This document shows, in pieces, positions 28,616-34,298 of a DNA stretch of 34,298 bases (position 1 is the stretch's first letter; each line of letters opens with the position of its first letter). The stretch lies in contig JALSJN010000004.1 of assembly GCA_026989335.1 (NCBI GenBank), positions 1 through 34,298 of the forward strand, given 5' to 3'. Source of the DNA: Thiotrichaceae bacterium (GTDB lineage: Bacteria; Pseudomonadota; Gammaproteobacteria; Thiotrichales; Thiotrichaceae). Under the pieces are notes generated by a model. That model did no database searches and had not been told where the DNA came from. It worked only from the letters and a program-made list of their open reading frames with translations. The position numbers were made by a program, and so were the translations under genes.

Positions 28616-28692
28616 GGGCCTGTAGCTCAGTTGGTTAGAGCAGTAGACTCATAATCTATTGGTCGAAGGTTCGAGTCCTTCCAGGCCCACCA
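28616..28692 (+). tRNA. tRNA-Ile2 (anticodon CAU, lysidine type)
   Basis: It has acceptor stem GGGCCTG/CAGGCCC, discriminator A and an encoded CCA. The D-arm is AGCTCAGTTGGTTAGAGC, the anticodon loop CTCATAA carries CAT at 28650-28652, and the T-arm is GGTTCGAGTCC. A CAU anticodon can be elongator Met, initiator Met or Ile2. I prefer Ile2 because C4-G69 and C5-G68 match E. coli Ile2 (GGCCCCU), not elongator Met (GGCTACG), and because E. coli ileX also lies near rpoD. If so, it needs TilS to convert C34 to lysidine and reads AUA. Elongator Met is the alternative. The 3' end faces the integrase and is the probable attachment site. Confidence 0.9.
28668..28692. other. Probable attachment site (tRNA-Ile2 3' end)
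   Basis: Position next to the integrase suggests that the T-arm and acceptor end of this tRNA is the crossover core. No second copy of the segment (GTTCGAGTCC or CCAGGCCCACCA) occurs before 34298, so the other end of the island lies outside the window, or the duplicate is lost. Confidence 0.5.
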
Positions 28693-28698
28693 TATATC

Positions 28699-28732
28699 AA
28701 GGATTGTAGCGTTTGCTACAATCCTTTTTTTT
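28699..28732 (+). terminator. Rho-independent terminator after rpoD and tRNA
   Basis: A perfect 12-bp stem AAGGATTGTAGC/GCTACAATCCTT with loop GTTT is followed by eight T. It ends the rpoD-tRNA transcript 7 bases after the CCA. The minus-strand side lacks a T-run, so it protects less well against transcription from the integrase gene. Confidence 0.93.
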
Positions 28733-28758
28733 GGTTTGTGCCAGTTTTGTGCCAAAAT

Positions 28759-29748
28759 TTATTCAATTTGACACGAGTTTTCAGAATATTCAGCCAAATG
28801 AGTCTGCCCTAAGTGAGCATAGCGTCTGACCATCTCTGTACTCTCCCAAGCACCTAGCTCTTGAAGGACATTAATTGGTGTCCCATTCTGTACATGCCAT
28901 GATGCCCATGTATGCCTCAAGTCATGCCACCGAAAGGATTCAATTCCAGTCTTTTTTAAAGCTTTGTACCAAGCCTTAGTTGTTAGTTGACCAATAGGGT
29001 TACCCCTAAAAGTGAAAACAAACTCAGGGTGATTTCCTTCTAAAGCTCTCAACACTTCAACTGCGTCACTATTCAAAGGTATATGAATAGGTTTCCCAGC
29101 CTTCGCTTTATCAGCATAAATCCAGCACACTGAACGCTCTAATGAAACCTGAGACCATTCCAGTGTTTTGATATTACCTTGACGTAAACCGGTTGCTAGA
29201 GCAAATCGAACAGCATATGCTTGGTGCTCAGGTAATGCCTGAATTAAGCGTTTTGCCTCGCTTGGTTTAATCCAACGTACCCGACGAGTTGGCTCTGGCA
29301 ACATACGAACTTTAGGAATACGATCAATCCACTCCCAGTCGTTCTTTGCTTTTCGCAAAATAGAACGTAAACAAGCTAACAATCGATTAACTGTCGCATG
29401 CGCAACACCTTCTTTTAATCGGCACTCGGTTAAGTGGTCGATTAAATCACGATTAATCTCAGATAAAACTTTATGCCTTAAGTAAGGATCTAACCATCGT
29501 AAATAAATCAGATCTCTACTATGACTGGCCTTATGGTTTGATTCCCGAATAAACCGTAAGGTTGTTTCTTGCCACGATCGCTCAGGTTTGTTTCCAAGTT
29601 TATTTACTTCCCATGCTTTAGCTTTTAACTTGTCATGGTATTCTTGCGCTTGGATCTTATTTCCAGTCCCAGCTGAGCAGCGTATTCTCTGTCCATTTGG
29701 TGCTGTGAATCGGATCCAATAGTTTTTACCGCGTTTGTATATTGACAT
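28759..29748 (-). CDS. Tyrosine-type site-specific integrase
   Basis: At 329 residues this is a phage/island integrase. The N-terminal part (about 1-60) is the arm-binding domain, followed by a SAM-like core-binding domain. Catalytic residues are visible: Arg189 (ATGLRQGN), Lys216 or Lys219 (DKAKAGKP), His275 and Arg278 (WHDLRHTW), Trp301 where many family members have His (ELGAWEST), and the nucleophile Tyr310 (RRYAHLGQ). ATG 29748 has AAGGAG upstream. The gene reads towards tRNA-Ile2 and ends 66 bases from it, the usual arrangement for insertion into a tRNA 3' end. It overlaps the HTH gene before it by 124 bases. Confidence 0.95.
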   Translation of the reverse strand: MSIYKRGKNYWIRFTAPNGQRIRCSAGTGNKIQAQEYHDKLKAKAWEVNKLGNKPERSWQETTLRFIRESNHKASHSRDLIYLRWLDPYLRHKVLSEINRDLIDHLTECRLKEGVAHATVNRLLACLRSILRKAKNDWEWIDRIPKVRMLPEPTRRVRWIKPSEAKRLIQALPEHQAYAVRFALATGLRQGNIKTLEWSQVSLERSVCWIYADKAKAGKPIHIPLNSDAVEVLRALEGNHPEFVFTFRGNPIGQLTTKAWYKALKKTGIESFRWHDLRHTWASWHVQNGTPINVLQELGAWESTEMVRRYAHLGQTHLAEYSENSCQIE

Positions 29749-29966
29749 AGTGTCTCCTTGTGTTTTATAGAGTCACTTTGCGGTATTTCCACAGAGCAAG
29801 TGTACTTTGATCTGATGTGATCAACAAGATCTTCTTTAAGGTAAACCCAACGCTTGGCAATTTTTGCGCCCCTGATTTCACCAGTTTTACTTTTTTGTCG
29901 CAGTGCTGAACTAGACATGTAAAGAAATTGTGCTGCTTGCTCTAAATTTAATGTTTCAATATTCAT
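29625..29966 (-). CDS. Excisionase-like HTH protein (HTH_17/MerR-type DNA-binding domain)
   Basis: The 113-residue protein starts with NLEQAAQFLYMSSSALRQKS followed by KRWVYLKEDL, the short winged HTH pattern seen in Xis/AlpA-like proteins. A polar tail follows. Its last 124 bases overlap the integrase start in another frame, an arrangement typical of xis-int pairs. It may control excision direction and integrase supply. A palindrome (29976-29993) lies 10 bases before its ATG and is a candidate operator. The Shine-Dalgarno is weak (AAGAAC). Confidence 0.8.
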   Translation of the reverse strand: MNIETLNLEQAAQFLYMSSSALRQKSKTGEIRGAKIAKRWVYLKEDLVDHIRSKYTCSVEIPQSDSIKHKETLCQYTNAVKTIGSDSQHQMDREYAAQLGLEIRSKRKNTMTS

Positions 29967-29975
29967 ATAGTGTTC

Positions 29976-29993
29976 TTTTTGTAATTACAAAAA
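29976..29993. promoter_or_regulatory. Perfect 18-bp palindrome upstream of the HTH/integrase pair
   Basis: TTTTTGTAATTACAAAAA is self-complementary without a gap, centred about 18 bases before the HTH start codon. It is too short-looped for an RNA hairpin, so a DNA-binding dimer is more likely, perhaps the HTH protein itself (inference). Confidence 0.45.
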
Positions 29994-30443
29994 TCACTAA
30001 ACGTTTACTTAAGAAATAAGTAGTTTGCCATGGATAGTTCAGATAATTAACCTGAATAAAAAAATACTGGTGCATGGCTATTCCGTCTAATGAAAGAATA
30101 TGCATGAGCCTACGTGCAAACACTGTTGTGTATATCTATCGCAAGATACCCTGTGAATAATAGGGGTGCGATACTTGGCTAAAATATAGGACATTTGAGT
30201 TATAGAGCTAAAACAAAAGTAAAAATCAATACGATTTCTAAAAATCCAATTGTAAGTTTCGTAAATGTTTTTTATTGGGTGGAACTAGTTAAGAACCATT
30301 CAATTAACATTAATTGATAACTTCCGATTAAAGTAAACTATGCTTATAGTTATTCATAGTTATAATAGACTAGGAGTTGTATTGCACCGATAAGAGAGTT
30401 TTAGCATTTGATCGTTGGTTGTTATTTATTACTTCTTACTGCT
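29994..30443. other. Gene-poor AT-rich stretch in the island
   Basis: No coding frame is supported over about 450 bases. There is an imperfect inverted repeat (TCGCA, CCCT and AGGG, TGCGA around 30141-30173) and a direct repeat (TATAGTTAT and CATAGTTAT around 30351-30369). Both could be sites for integrase arms or a replication protein, but I cannot assign them. Confidence 0.35.
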
Positions 30444-30726
30444 TTACTTGATGCTTTCTTCATCCCCAATTGGCAAAGTAGCCAACCCCAATTCCTTTAA
30501 AAATGCATTTTGCTTTTTGGTTTCAAAATGTTCGCTGGCGTGTGTCGATATTGCCATCTTTTAATAGCTTTGTGCGTATGCGTGTTTCAGCACCGCCACG
30601 GAACAATACAGAATGATGATTTTTCCCACTCAATAAAGTACCAGCCGATGGTTCAGGTTTGTACGATGCTTCAACCTGCGTAGCACGATATTCCTGCGGA
30701 ATTAGTCGATGTACCTTCTTGGGGTG
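30444..30726 (-). pseudogene. Decayed coding remnant, frameshifted, family not recognised
   Basis: On the minus strand a frame from about 30726 reads KVHRLIPQEYRATQVEASYK and then PEPSAGTLLSGKNHHSVLF and GGAETRIRTKLLKDGNIDT. Near 30540-30550 the sense continues in the next frame as HASEHFETKKQNAFLKELGL and ends GDEESIK with a TAA. Both parts have protein-like composition, so this looks like the C-terminal 90 or so residues of one protein broken by a frameshift and cut off upstream by a stop (30727-30729). Just upstream another short frame reads WQVSIKLPLPKEILDVVSP, possibly an earlier part of it. No family recognised. Confidence 0.5.
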
Positions 30727-30852
30727 CTAGCCCCTCTAACTAACAAGGAAGCAAAAAACCGTTGTTGTGGGTGAAACGACATCCAATATTTCCTTTGGTA
30801 AAGGTAGCTTGATGCTTACTTGCCAAAAAAGTGGGTATTGTACCAAGATCAA

Positions 30853-31017
30853 ATGTTTTTGAGTAAAATTGAAGATAAAGAAAGGAAATACTTAAAGTAT
30901 CGATTTTATTACGATAAAAGAGATATTGATTACTTTGGAGACGGGGATATCGTTTATAAGAAAAGCTTTGAACTTTCCTTTATTCGTTTTTTAGGTTTTT
31001 TTAAAAGTCAAAATTAG
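30853..31017 (+). CDS. Possible small hypothetical protein or gene fragment
   Basis: From ATG 30853 the frame gives 54 residues (MFLSKIEDKERKYLKYRFYY, then DKRDIDYFGDGDIVYKKSF and so on), rich in Tyr, Lys and Asp as in real AT-rich accessory genes. The frame extends to a TTG at 30820. No clear Shine-Dalgarno, no domain recognised. It lies between decayed DNA on both sides and may itself be a fragment. Confidence 0.3.
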   Translation: MFLSKIEDKERKYLKYRFYYDKRDIDYFGDGDIVYKKSFELSFIRFLGFFKSQN

Positions 31018-31820
31018 GTGTTATCATGTTGGGCTTCTCAAGCTCCTCAGTAAATCTACAACGTAAAATGGATAGATCATCATGGCAAATAAGCAACCCA
31101 CACTGATTAGTTTTTTAGGGAAAAGCACATCAAACCAAAAAAAAATAATAATACTAGGCACAGCCGGAATTGATCACTGACTTGATTGAAAATACGAATA
31201 CGAGTGTTAAGCGTAACGATGCTTACATTCGAATTCTCATTAGTTAGTTTTTGTAATTCCCATGCAAGGTTATTCATTCACAATCTCGGATCAGTTGTGG
31301 TAAAACCACTTACAGTTGCTCAGTGTTCATCATCATTTATAACCTATAGCGGCTATAAAAGCGTTTACAAAAGAGATGTAAACGTACTTTTTAAAGATAA
31401 AAAGTATGATTTAAAAGATCCGTCAAATCTAAAACCAGTATCGTAACGTAGCCTGTTGGTACGGGATACAGTATTGCTAAATGAATAATTCTCATGCGAA
31501 CTGTTGTACGCATATATACACAAACTTTCTTGTGTTAGGGGTTTTCGTGTACTCGAAGAGTACGGTTTATCTGTAGCAGTTTGCTTTCAAAGAAAGCCTT
31601 TTTATATAAAGTGAAATTTTTTCAAAATTCACCAAGCACTTAAGAAATACAGTATATTTCCAGCTCCTTTCAAAGTGCGTCTGAGCTTAGAACGAGTTTG
31701 TTTTACAACAAAACTCTATCAATTTGGTTGCCGTAATATTGACAAATTTTAGTCAAATTAAATTTTTTACAAAATTATAATTCGCCTATAATTCGCAAAT
31801 ATACTATTTTGGAGGTAACG
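31018..31820. other. Non-coding or decayed island DNA with several hairpins
   Basis: No intact gene is supported. Short frames look protein-like but break quickly, for example ITDLIENTNTSVKRNDAYIR near 31155-31235 and SVYKRDVNVLFKDKKYDLKD near 31360-31425. Hairpins: GTACTC/GAGTAC (31549-31563); GCTTTC/GAAAGC followed by CTTTTTAT (31583-31604), a short terminator-like structure; and GAGTTTGTT/AACAAAACTC (31694-31716). The end holds the promoter-like region at 31739-31792. Confidence 0.4.
31739..31792 (+). promoter_or_regulatory. Promoter region with tandem TATAAT boxes and TTGAC/GTCAA repeat
   Basis: Two exact copies of TATAATTCGC stand 11 bases apart, giving TATAAT at 31776-31781 and 31787-31792. 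TTTTTA (31764-31769) lies 17 bases before the second box. Just upstream TTGAC (31739-31743) and GTCAA (31752-31756) are inverted around an AT-rich centre. The best Shine-Dalgarno in the region (GGAGG) follows 18 bases later, so this should be a working promoter. Confidence 0.5.
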
Positions 31821-31883
31821 ATGTCAATAAAAACAGGCGAAGCCATGTTTTTTTGGCATACGTCACTATGTAAAATAGCGTAA
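31821..31883 (+). CDS. Possible 20-residue leader peptide or truncated ORF
   Basis: GGAGGTAACG directly precedes an ATG. The frame reads MSIKTGEAMFFWHTSLCKIA and stops at TAA. Promoter, strong Shine-Dalgarno and start codon are all in good register. The second half is formed by the left arm of the hairpin at 31856-31925. It could be a regulatory leader peptide, or the first codons of a gene interrupted by insertion of the hairpin element. Nothing in the sequence decides between them. Confidence 0.35.
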   Translation: MSIKTGEAMFFWHTSLCKIA

Positions 31884-31925
31884 TTGATTTATATCAAATT
31901 ACTAAAATTTCATAGTGACGTATGC
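31856..31925. repeat. 70-bp double inverted repeat (long hairpin)
   Basis: GCATACGTCACTATG (31856-31870) and CATAGTGACGTATGC (31911-31925) are perfect 15-bp inverted copies. Inside, GTAATTGAT and ATCAAATTAC form a second stem around TTAT. No T-run follows the stem directly. It may be a MITE-type insertion, an attenuator or a protein target. It occurs once in this window. Confidence 0.75.
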
Positions 31926-32170
31926 TTTGATATCGTGATGCAAATATTAAATCAGCTCTTTTTAATATTTATTTGTGTGTGTAGAGAAGGGCTTGTTACT
32001 AGTAGTTTTGAACTCTTCGTATGACTTTCTGTAAGCTTAACCTTTGTTCTTATTGATTTATAACAATCAACTTCAATATGTTTCGCTGGATTAATTTTTG
32101 TTTCAAGTTACCCTTTTTGATCCTACTTAATTTCTTCTTGAGTTGAATTGAATGACAAAGGTAAAAGCAG
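31926..32170. other. Spacer downstream of the XRE gene
   Basis: On the minus strand a 51-codon frame without ATG reads LETKINPAKHIEVDCYKSIR then TKVKLTESHTKSSKLLVTS, ending at a TGA near 31952. It could be a remnant of a gene that once followed the regulator, but AT-rich DNA gives such frames by chance. No terminator seen. Confidence 0.25.
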
Positions 32171-32482
32171 TTATTTGAGCGTATTTATAATTATATCTTT
32201 CACATCTTTTGTGGCTGATGAATATTGTAATATTAAAATTGCTAATTCATCATCATCTGCATATAAATAAGTAACGGGTATAGATAATGCTTTTGCTAAG
32301 CGACTTGCTGTAGCAAAATCAGGTACATGTTTACCTCTTTCATATTGATTAATTCTGGGGCTTGCTGAGAATTGATCGATTCCAGCTAATATCCCTAACT
32401 GTTTTTGTGAGATTCCTTTTTTTATCCGTGCGGCCTTAAGTCTTTTGGCCACAGGGGACATTATTGTCTTATTTTTATTCAT
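32171..32482 (-). CDS. XRE-family helix-turn-helix regulator
   Basis: From ATG 32482 (TGAGG six bases upstream) the product has 103 residues. The XRE/Cro HTH is clear: RLKAARIKKGISQKQLGILA, INQYERGKHVPDFATASRLA and KALSIPVTYLYADDDELA. It has no protease or sensor domain, only a short C-terminal tail for dimer contacts. A frame extension to a TTG at 32494 is less likely. It is divergent from the 388-residue gene, with 82 bases between the starts, and that gap holds a 31-bp palindrome and a third half-site. I infer that it represses the neighbour and probably itself. Confidence 0.9.
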   Translation of the reverse strand: MNKNKTIMSPVAKRLKAARIKKGISQKQLGILAGIDQFSASPRINQYERGKHVPDFATASRLAKALSIPVTYLYADDDELAILILQYSSATKDVKDIIINTLK

Positions 32483-32514
32483 ATAGTACCTCAAGTTAAT
32501 GAGGCTAAAATAAT

Positions 32515-32561
32515 CTTAGTATTTTGCTTGATTAGATACTAAGGAATCCTTAGTATCTAAT
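32515..32561. promoter_or_regulatory. 31-bp perfect palindrome plus extra half-site: operator between the divergent genes
   Basis: ATTAGATACTAAGGA (32531-32545), one central A, and TCCTTAGTATCTAAT (32547-32561) are a perfect 15-bp inverted repeat. The octamer CTTAGTAT within it occurs three times: 32549-32556, inverted at 32536-32543, and alone at 32515-32522. The arms cover a promoter for the rightward gene, TTGATT (32529-32534), 16 bases, TAGTAT (32551-32556). Binding by the XRE protein (inference) would block it. Confidence 0.8.
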
Positions 32562-32564
32562 ACT

Positions 32565-33731
32565 ATGAATGATTTATTAAAAAAGCTAAGTGAAGAGGAG
32601 CTTCAAGGTTTAATTGAAAGATATTATTCAAACGAGAAAGTATCTGTACTTTTGGAGGAGTTTGAGCTTGATATAAATGCAACGGAATTAATAAGAAATT
32701 TTCCTCTAAAAGAATTGCCTGATGTTCAATGTCCGTATTGCAATATTGCTATGAAACAGCGCTATCCAGCCAGAGGAATAGCAAGATATTCATGGCCAAG
32801 CCCCTATTGTGGAAATTGTGCGCATAAATTGCAGTCACCATGTGGCTGTGATAAGTGTGATGAGTTTGCGCGTGAAGAAGAAAAGCAAAGATTAATAAGC
32901 TTTAGAGAAAAGATTTCAAAAACCACTTTTGTAAGAAAATGTAATATACAAATCGATGGGTTAACGTTAATGCAAGCAATGGCACTTGTTACACTGAGTC
33001 TTATCTCTAGAGACGAGAATGACAGTCTTATTTCATCTATAGCGTCTCACCACCTTCGGTTAGCACCGACAGAAATTATGACCTTGGATATTATTAAGTC
33101 TTTGCACAAAGATCACTTTATTGAAATAGCAGAAGAGACATCGTTTCATTTCATGGAATTTGGTGAACTAGGTAATATCGATCAGCTTATTTGGGAGGAT
33201 ATTGAATGGCGTTATAATTTAGTAAATGATGAAAGTAGTAATGCTGAATTCCTAAGAGAGTTAGAAATAACCATTCGTGACAAAACTTTGTGGCCGTTAT
33301 CTTGGGAAGATGACTTAACCAAAGTTTGGAAAGAATTGGCGTATCAGCATTGTTGTAAATATTTACAAGTTCATGTCGAAGAACATGGGTTTTTATTTAA
33401 AGCAGGTGAGAAAACAAGAAAAGTTATCAATCACACACTTGATAACTATTCGATTTTAAAAAGTTACTACTTTCTTTGGGTTGCTGTTCGTAATGTGGCC
33501 TCTTATTGTTTAAGAAAAAATCTAAGTCAGTCGCAAGCTGGATATATTATACCTGGCAATATAGAAAGGCGTGTCGATAAGGCCTTGGCCAGTAATGACT
33601 GGGAAGTGAAGGAATACAGAAAAGATAGCCGTTGTGGTAAGTCAGCAATGACCGATTATTTTGCTAATGTTGTGACAAACCTTGGTGAAGACTTTTATAC
33701 GGAAAAACCTTCAGTTGATAAATGCTCTTAA
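32565..33731 (+). CDS. Uncharacterised 388-residue cysteine-rich (zinc-ribbon-like) protein
   Basis: I do not recognise the family. The N-terminal 50 residues are acidic and helical (LLKKLSEEELQGLIERYY). A probable zinc ribbon follows, Cys56-x2-Cys59 (CPYC) and Cys82-x2-Cys85 (CGNC), then Cys93, Cys95 and Cys98 (CGCDKC). From 125 on it is mainly helical and soluble, with a Trp-rich acidic segment (WPLSWEDDLTKVWKELAYQH) and a basic end (NIERRVDKAL). No nuclease, helicase or ATPase motif is visible. No Shine-Dalgarno precedes the ATG, and the predicted start of transcription is about two bases before it, so the mRNA may be leaderless. Its partner in regulation is the divergent XRE gene. A role in DNA or RNA contact is only suggested by the zinc ribbon. 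Confidence 0.75.
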   Translation: MNDLLKKLSEEELQGLIERYYSNEKVSVLLEEFELDINATELIRNFPLKELPDVQCPYCNIAMKQRYPARGIARYSWPSPYCGNCAHKLQSPCGCDKCDEFAREEEKQRLISFREKISKTTFVRKCNIQIDGLTLMQAMALVTLSLISRDENDSLISSIASHHLRLAPTEIMTLDIIKSLHKDHFIEIAEETSFHFMEFGELGNIDQLIWEDIEWRYNLVNDESSNAEFLRELEITIRDKTLWPLSWEDDLTKVWKELAYQHCCKYLQVHVEEHGFLFKAGEKTRKVINHTLDNYSILKSYYFLWVAVRNVASYCLRKNLSQSQAGYIIPGNIERRVDKALASNDWEVKEYRKDSRCGKSAMTDYFANVVTNLGEDFYTEKPSVDKCS

Positions 33732-33816
33732 GCAGAAAGAAGATGAAAATAGAGAGTCAATGCGTGTGGACTCACTATAGTTTCAGTTACAAATAAGGGC
33801 TGACTGCCCATCTCAA

Positions 33817-33853
33817 AATCAAGCAGAATAGAACAACACGATTCAGCTTGATT
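33817..33853. repeat. 13-bp inverted repeat behind the 388-residue gene
   Basis: AATCAAGCAGAAT (33817-33829) and ATTCAGCTTGATT (33841-33853) pair at 12 of 13 positions around an 11-base loop. No proper T-run follows (TCGTTCCC), so it is either a weak terminator or an operator for the lipoprotein gene. Confidence 0.5.
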
Positions 33854-33891
33854 TCGTTCCCCCGTGTCTTACTGGTTTGGTATCACTTTTG

Positions 33892-33920
33892 TTGCACAAA
33901 ACTGTGTAACTACATTTACT
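33892..33920 (+). promoter_or_regulatory. Candidate promoter of the small lipoprotein
   Basis: TTGCAC (33892-33897) and TTTACT (33915-33920) are 17 bases apart, 26 bases before the ATG. The -10 is weak. Confidence 0.35.
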
Positions 33921-33946
33921 TTTAATAACTAGAAAGAGGATTTACC

Positions 33947-34192
33947 ATGAAGAAAACTATTATTTTATCATCATTATTATTGCTATCAGCTTGTGGTGGT
34001 TTTGATAAAGAAGTGGAGAAAAATAGAGACGTAAAACTAAGGACTATTTGTATTGAAGGACTTAGCTTTTTATCCTACCAAGGAGACTGGGGGACGAATT
34101 TCGGGCAGATTTATATACCTGCTAAAAACCCAGCTAACCCACCACAACCAAAGACTTGCATCAATAAAGCAAAGCAACCTGTAAGGAATTAA
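33947..34192 (+). CDS. Small secreted lipoprotein, function unknown
   Basis: The 81-residue product has a clear lipoprotein signal: KK at positions 2-3, a hydrophobic core and lipobox LLSAC with modified Cys16. GGFD follows, so no Asp at +2 and probably outer-membrane sorting. The mature part keeps two cysteines (Cys35 and Cys71) that could form a disulfide, and a Pro-rich end (NPANPPQPKTC). GAAAGAGGA precedes the ATG. Short lipoproteins of this kind are frequent in phage-derived islands and plasmids. Nothing recognisable follows it to the window end. Confidence 0.75.
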   Translation: MKKTIILSSLLLLSACGGFDKEVEKNRDVKLRTICIEGLSFLSYQGDWGTNFGQIYIPAKNPANPPQPKTCINKAKQPVRN

Positions 34193-34298
34193 GACAATGA
34201 GAGACCTTTGCATGAAGTTTCATTTCCCAAGTTACTCTGATAATTGAGCCATATTTTTAAAAAATATCGGATCAATCGCTAAATTTGTTCTATTTTGA
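34193..34298. other. Window end, non-coding as far as visible
   Basis: An AT-rich palindrome ATATTTTT/AAAAAATAT (34251-34267) is present, with no T-run beyond it. I see no gene start before the window ends. Confidence 0.3.

Noticed and set aside
31186-31446. 86-codon plus-strand frame with TTG start
   Set aside because: The first half is low in coding character and another frame in the same place looks equally protein-like; no ribosome site. At best a remnant, covered in the decayed-region entry.
29994-34298. CRISPR array or integron attC sites in the AT-rich island
   Set aside because: The repeats present are single inverted pairs or two-copy direct repeats. There is no regular spacing of 25-40 bp repeats, and no attC core motifs around the hairpin at 31856-31925.

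Overview
The window looks like a chromosomal segment of a low-GC (visually about 40 %) gammaproteobacterium. The evidence is the carA-carB-greA order with a TTG-started carA, the gltB-gltD pair, adjacent dnaG and rpoD, a CAU tRNA directly behind rpoD, and a PqiA-family membrane protein. A marine Thiotrichales/Piscirickettsiaceae-type host would fit, but that is only an impression.

Layout. 1-315: 3' end of a glutamate-synthase-like FMN/Fe-S protein, followed by a terminator and tRNA-Ser(GGA) on the opposite strand. 717-1731: an IS3-family element with recognisable ends and a 3-bp target duplication but internally deleted, so it is dead. 1806-5477 (minus): a membrane-anchored protein with three helix-hairpin-helix (HHH) modules, a membrane-anchored protein with calcium-type TSP3 repeats and an OmpA domain, and a PqiA-like membrane protein. 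5716-7954 (plus): a TSUP transporter, a VOC protein and two unrecognised genes. 8226-15344 (plus): carA-carB, greA, a histidine phosphatase and an M17 aminopeptidase. 15352-16785 (minus): two related glycine-zipper lipoproteins, one frameshifted, and an MBL-fold hydrolase. 16836-17456: a UDG-family protein. 18128-24301: gltB-gltD, the NADPH glutamate synthase. 24463-28692: dnaG, rpoD and tRNA-Ile2(CAU). These genes supply carbamoyl phosphate and glutamate, and the replication and transcription core.

28759-34298 is accessory DNA: a tyrosine integrase reading towards the 3' end of the tRNA, an overlapping excisionase-like HTH gene, then a gene-poor AT-rich stretch with decayed coding remnants and strong inverted repeats. 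It ends in a divergent pair, an XRE repressor facing a 388-residue cysteine-rich protein of unknown function. A perfect 31-bp palindrome lies between the pair and covers a promoter that should give a leaderless mRNA. This is the best candidate for an undescribed module. The far end of the island is outside the window.

A second non-obvious signal is a short repeat family with inverted ends of the form TTAAGGAnnTCnTGATCAAGT. One copy sits exactly at the carB stop codon and the other lies between dnaG and rpoD.
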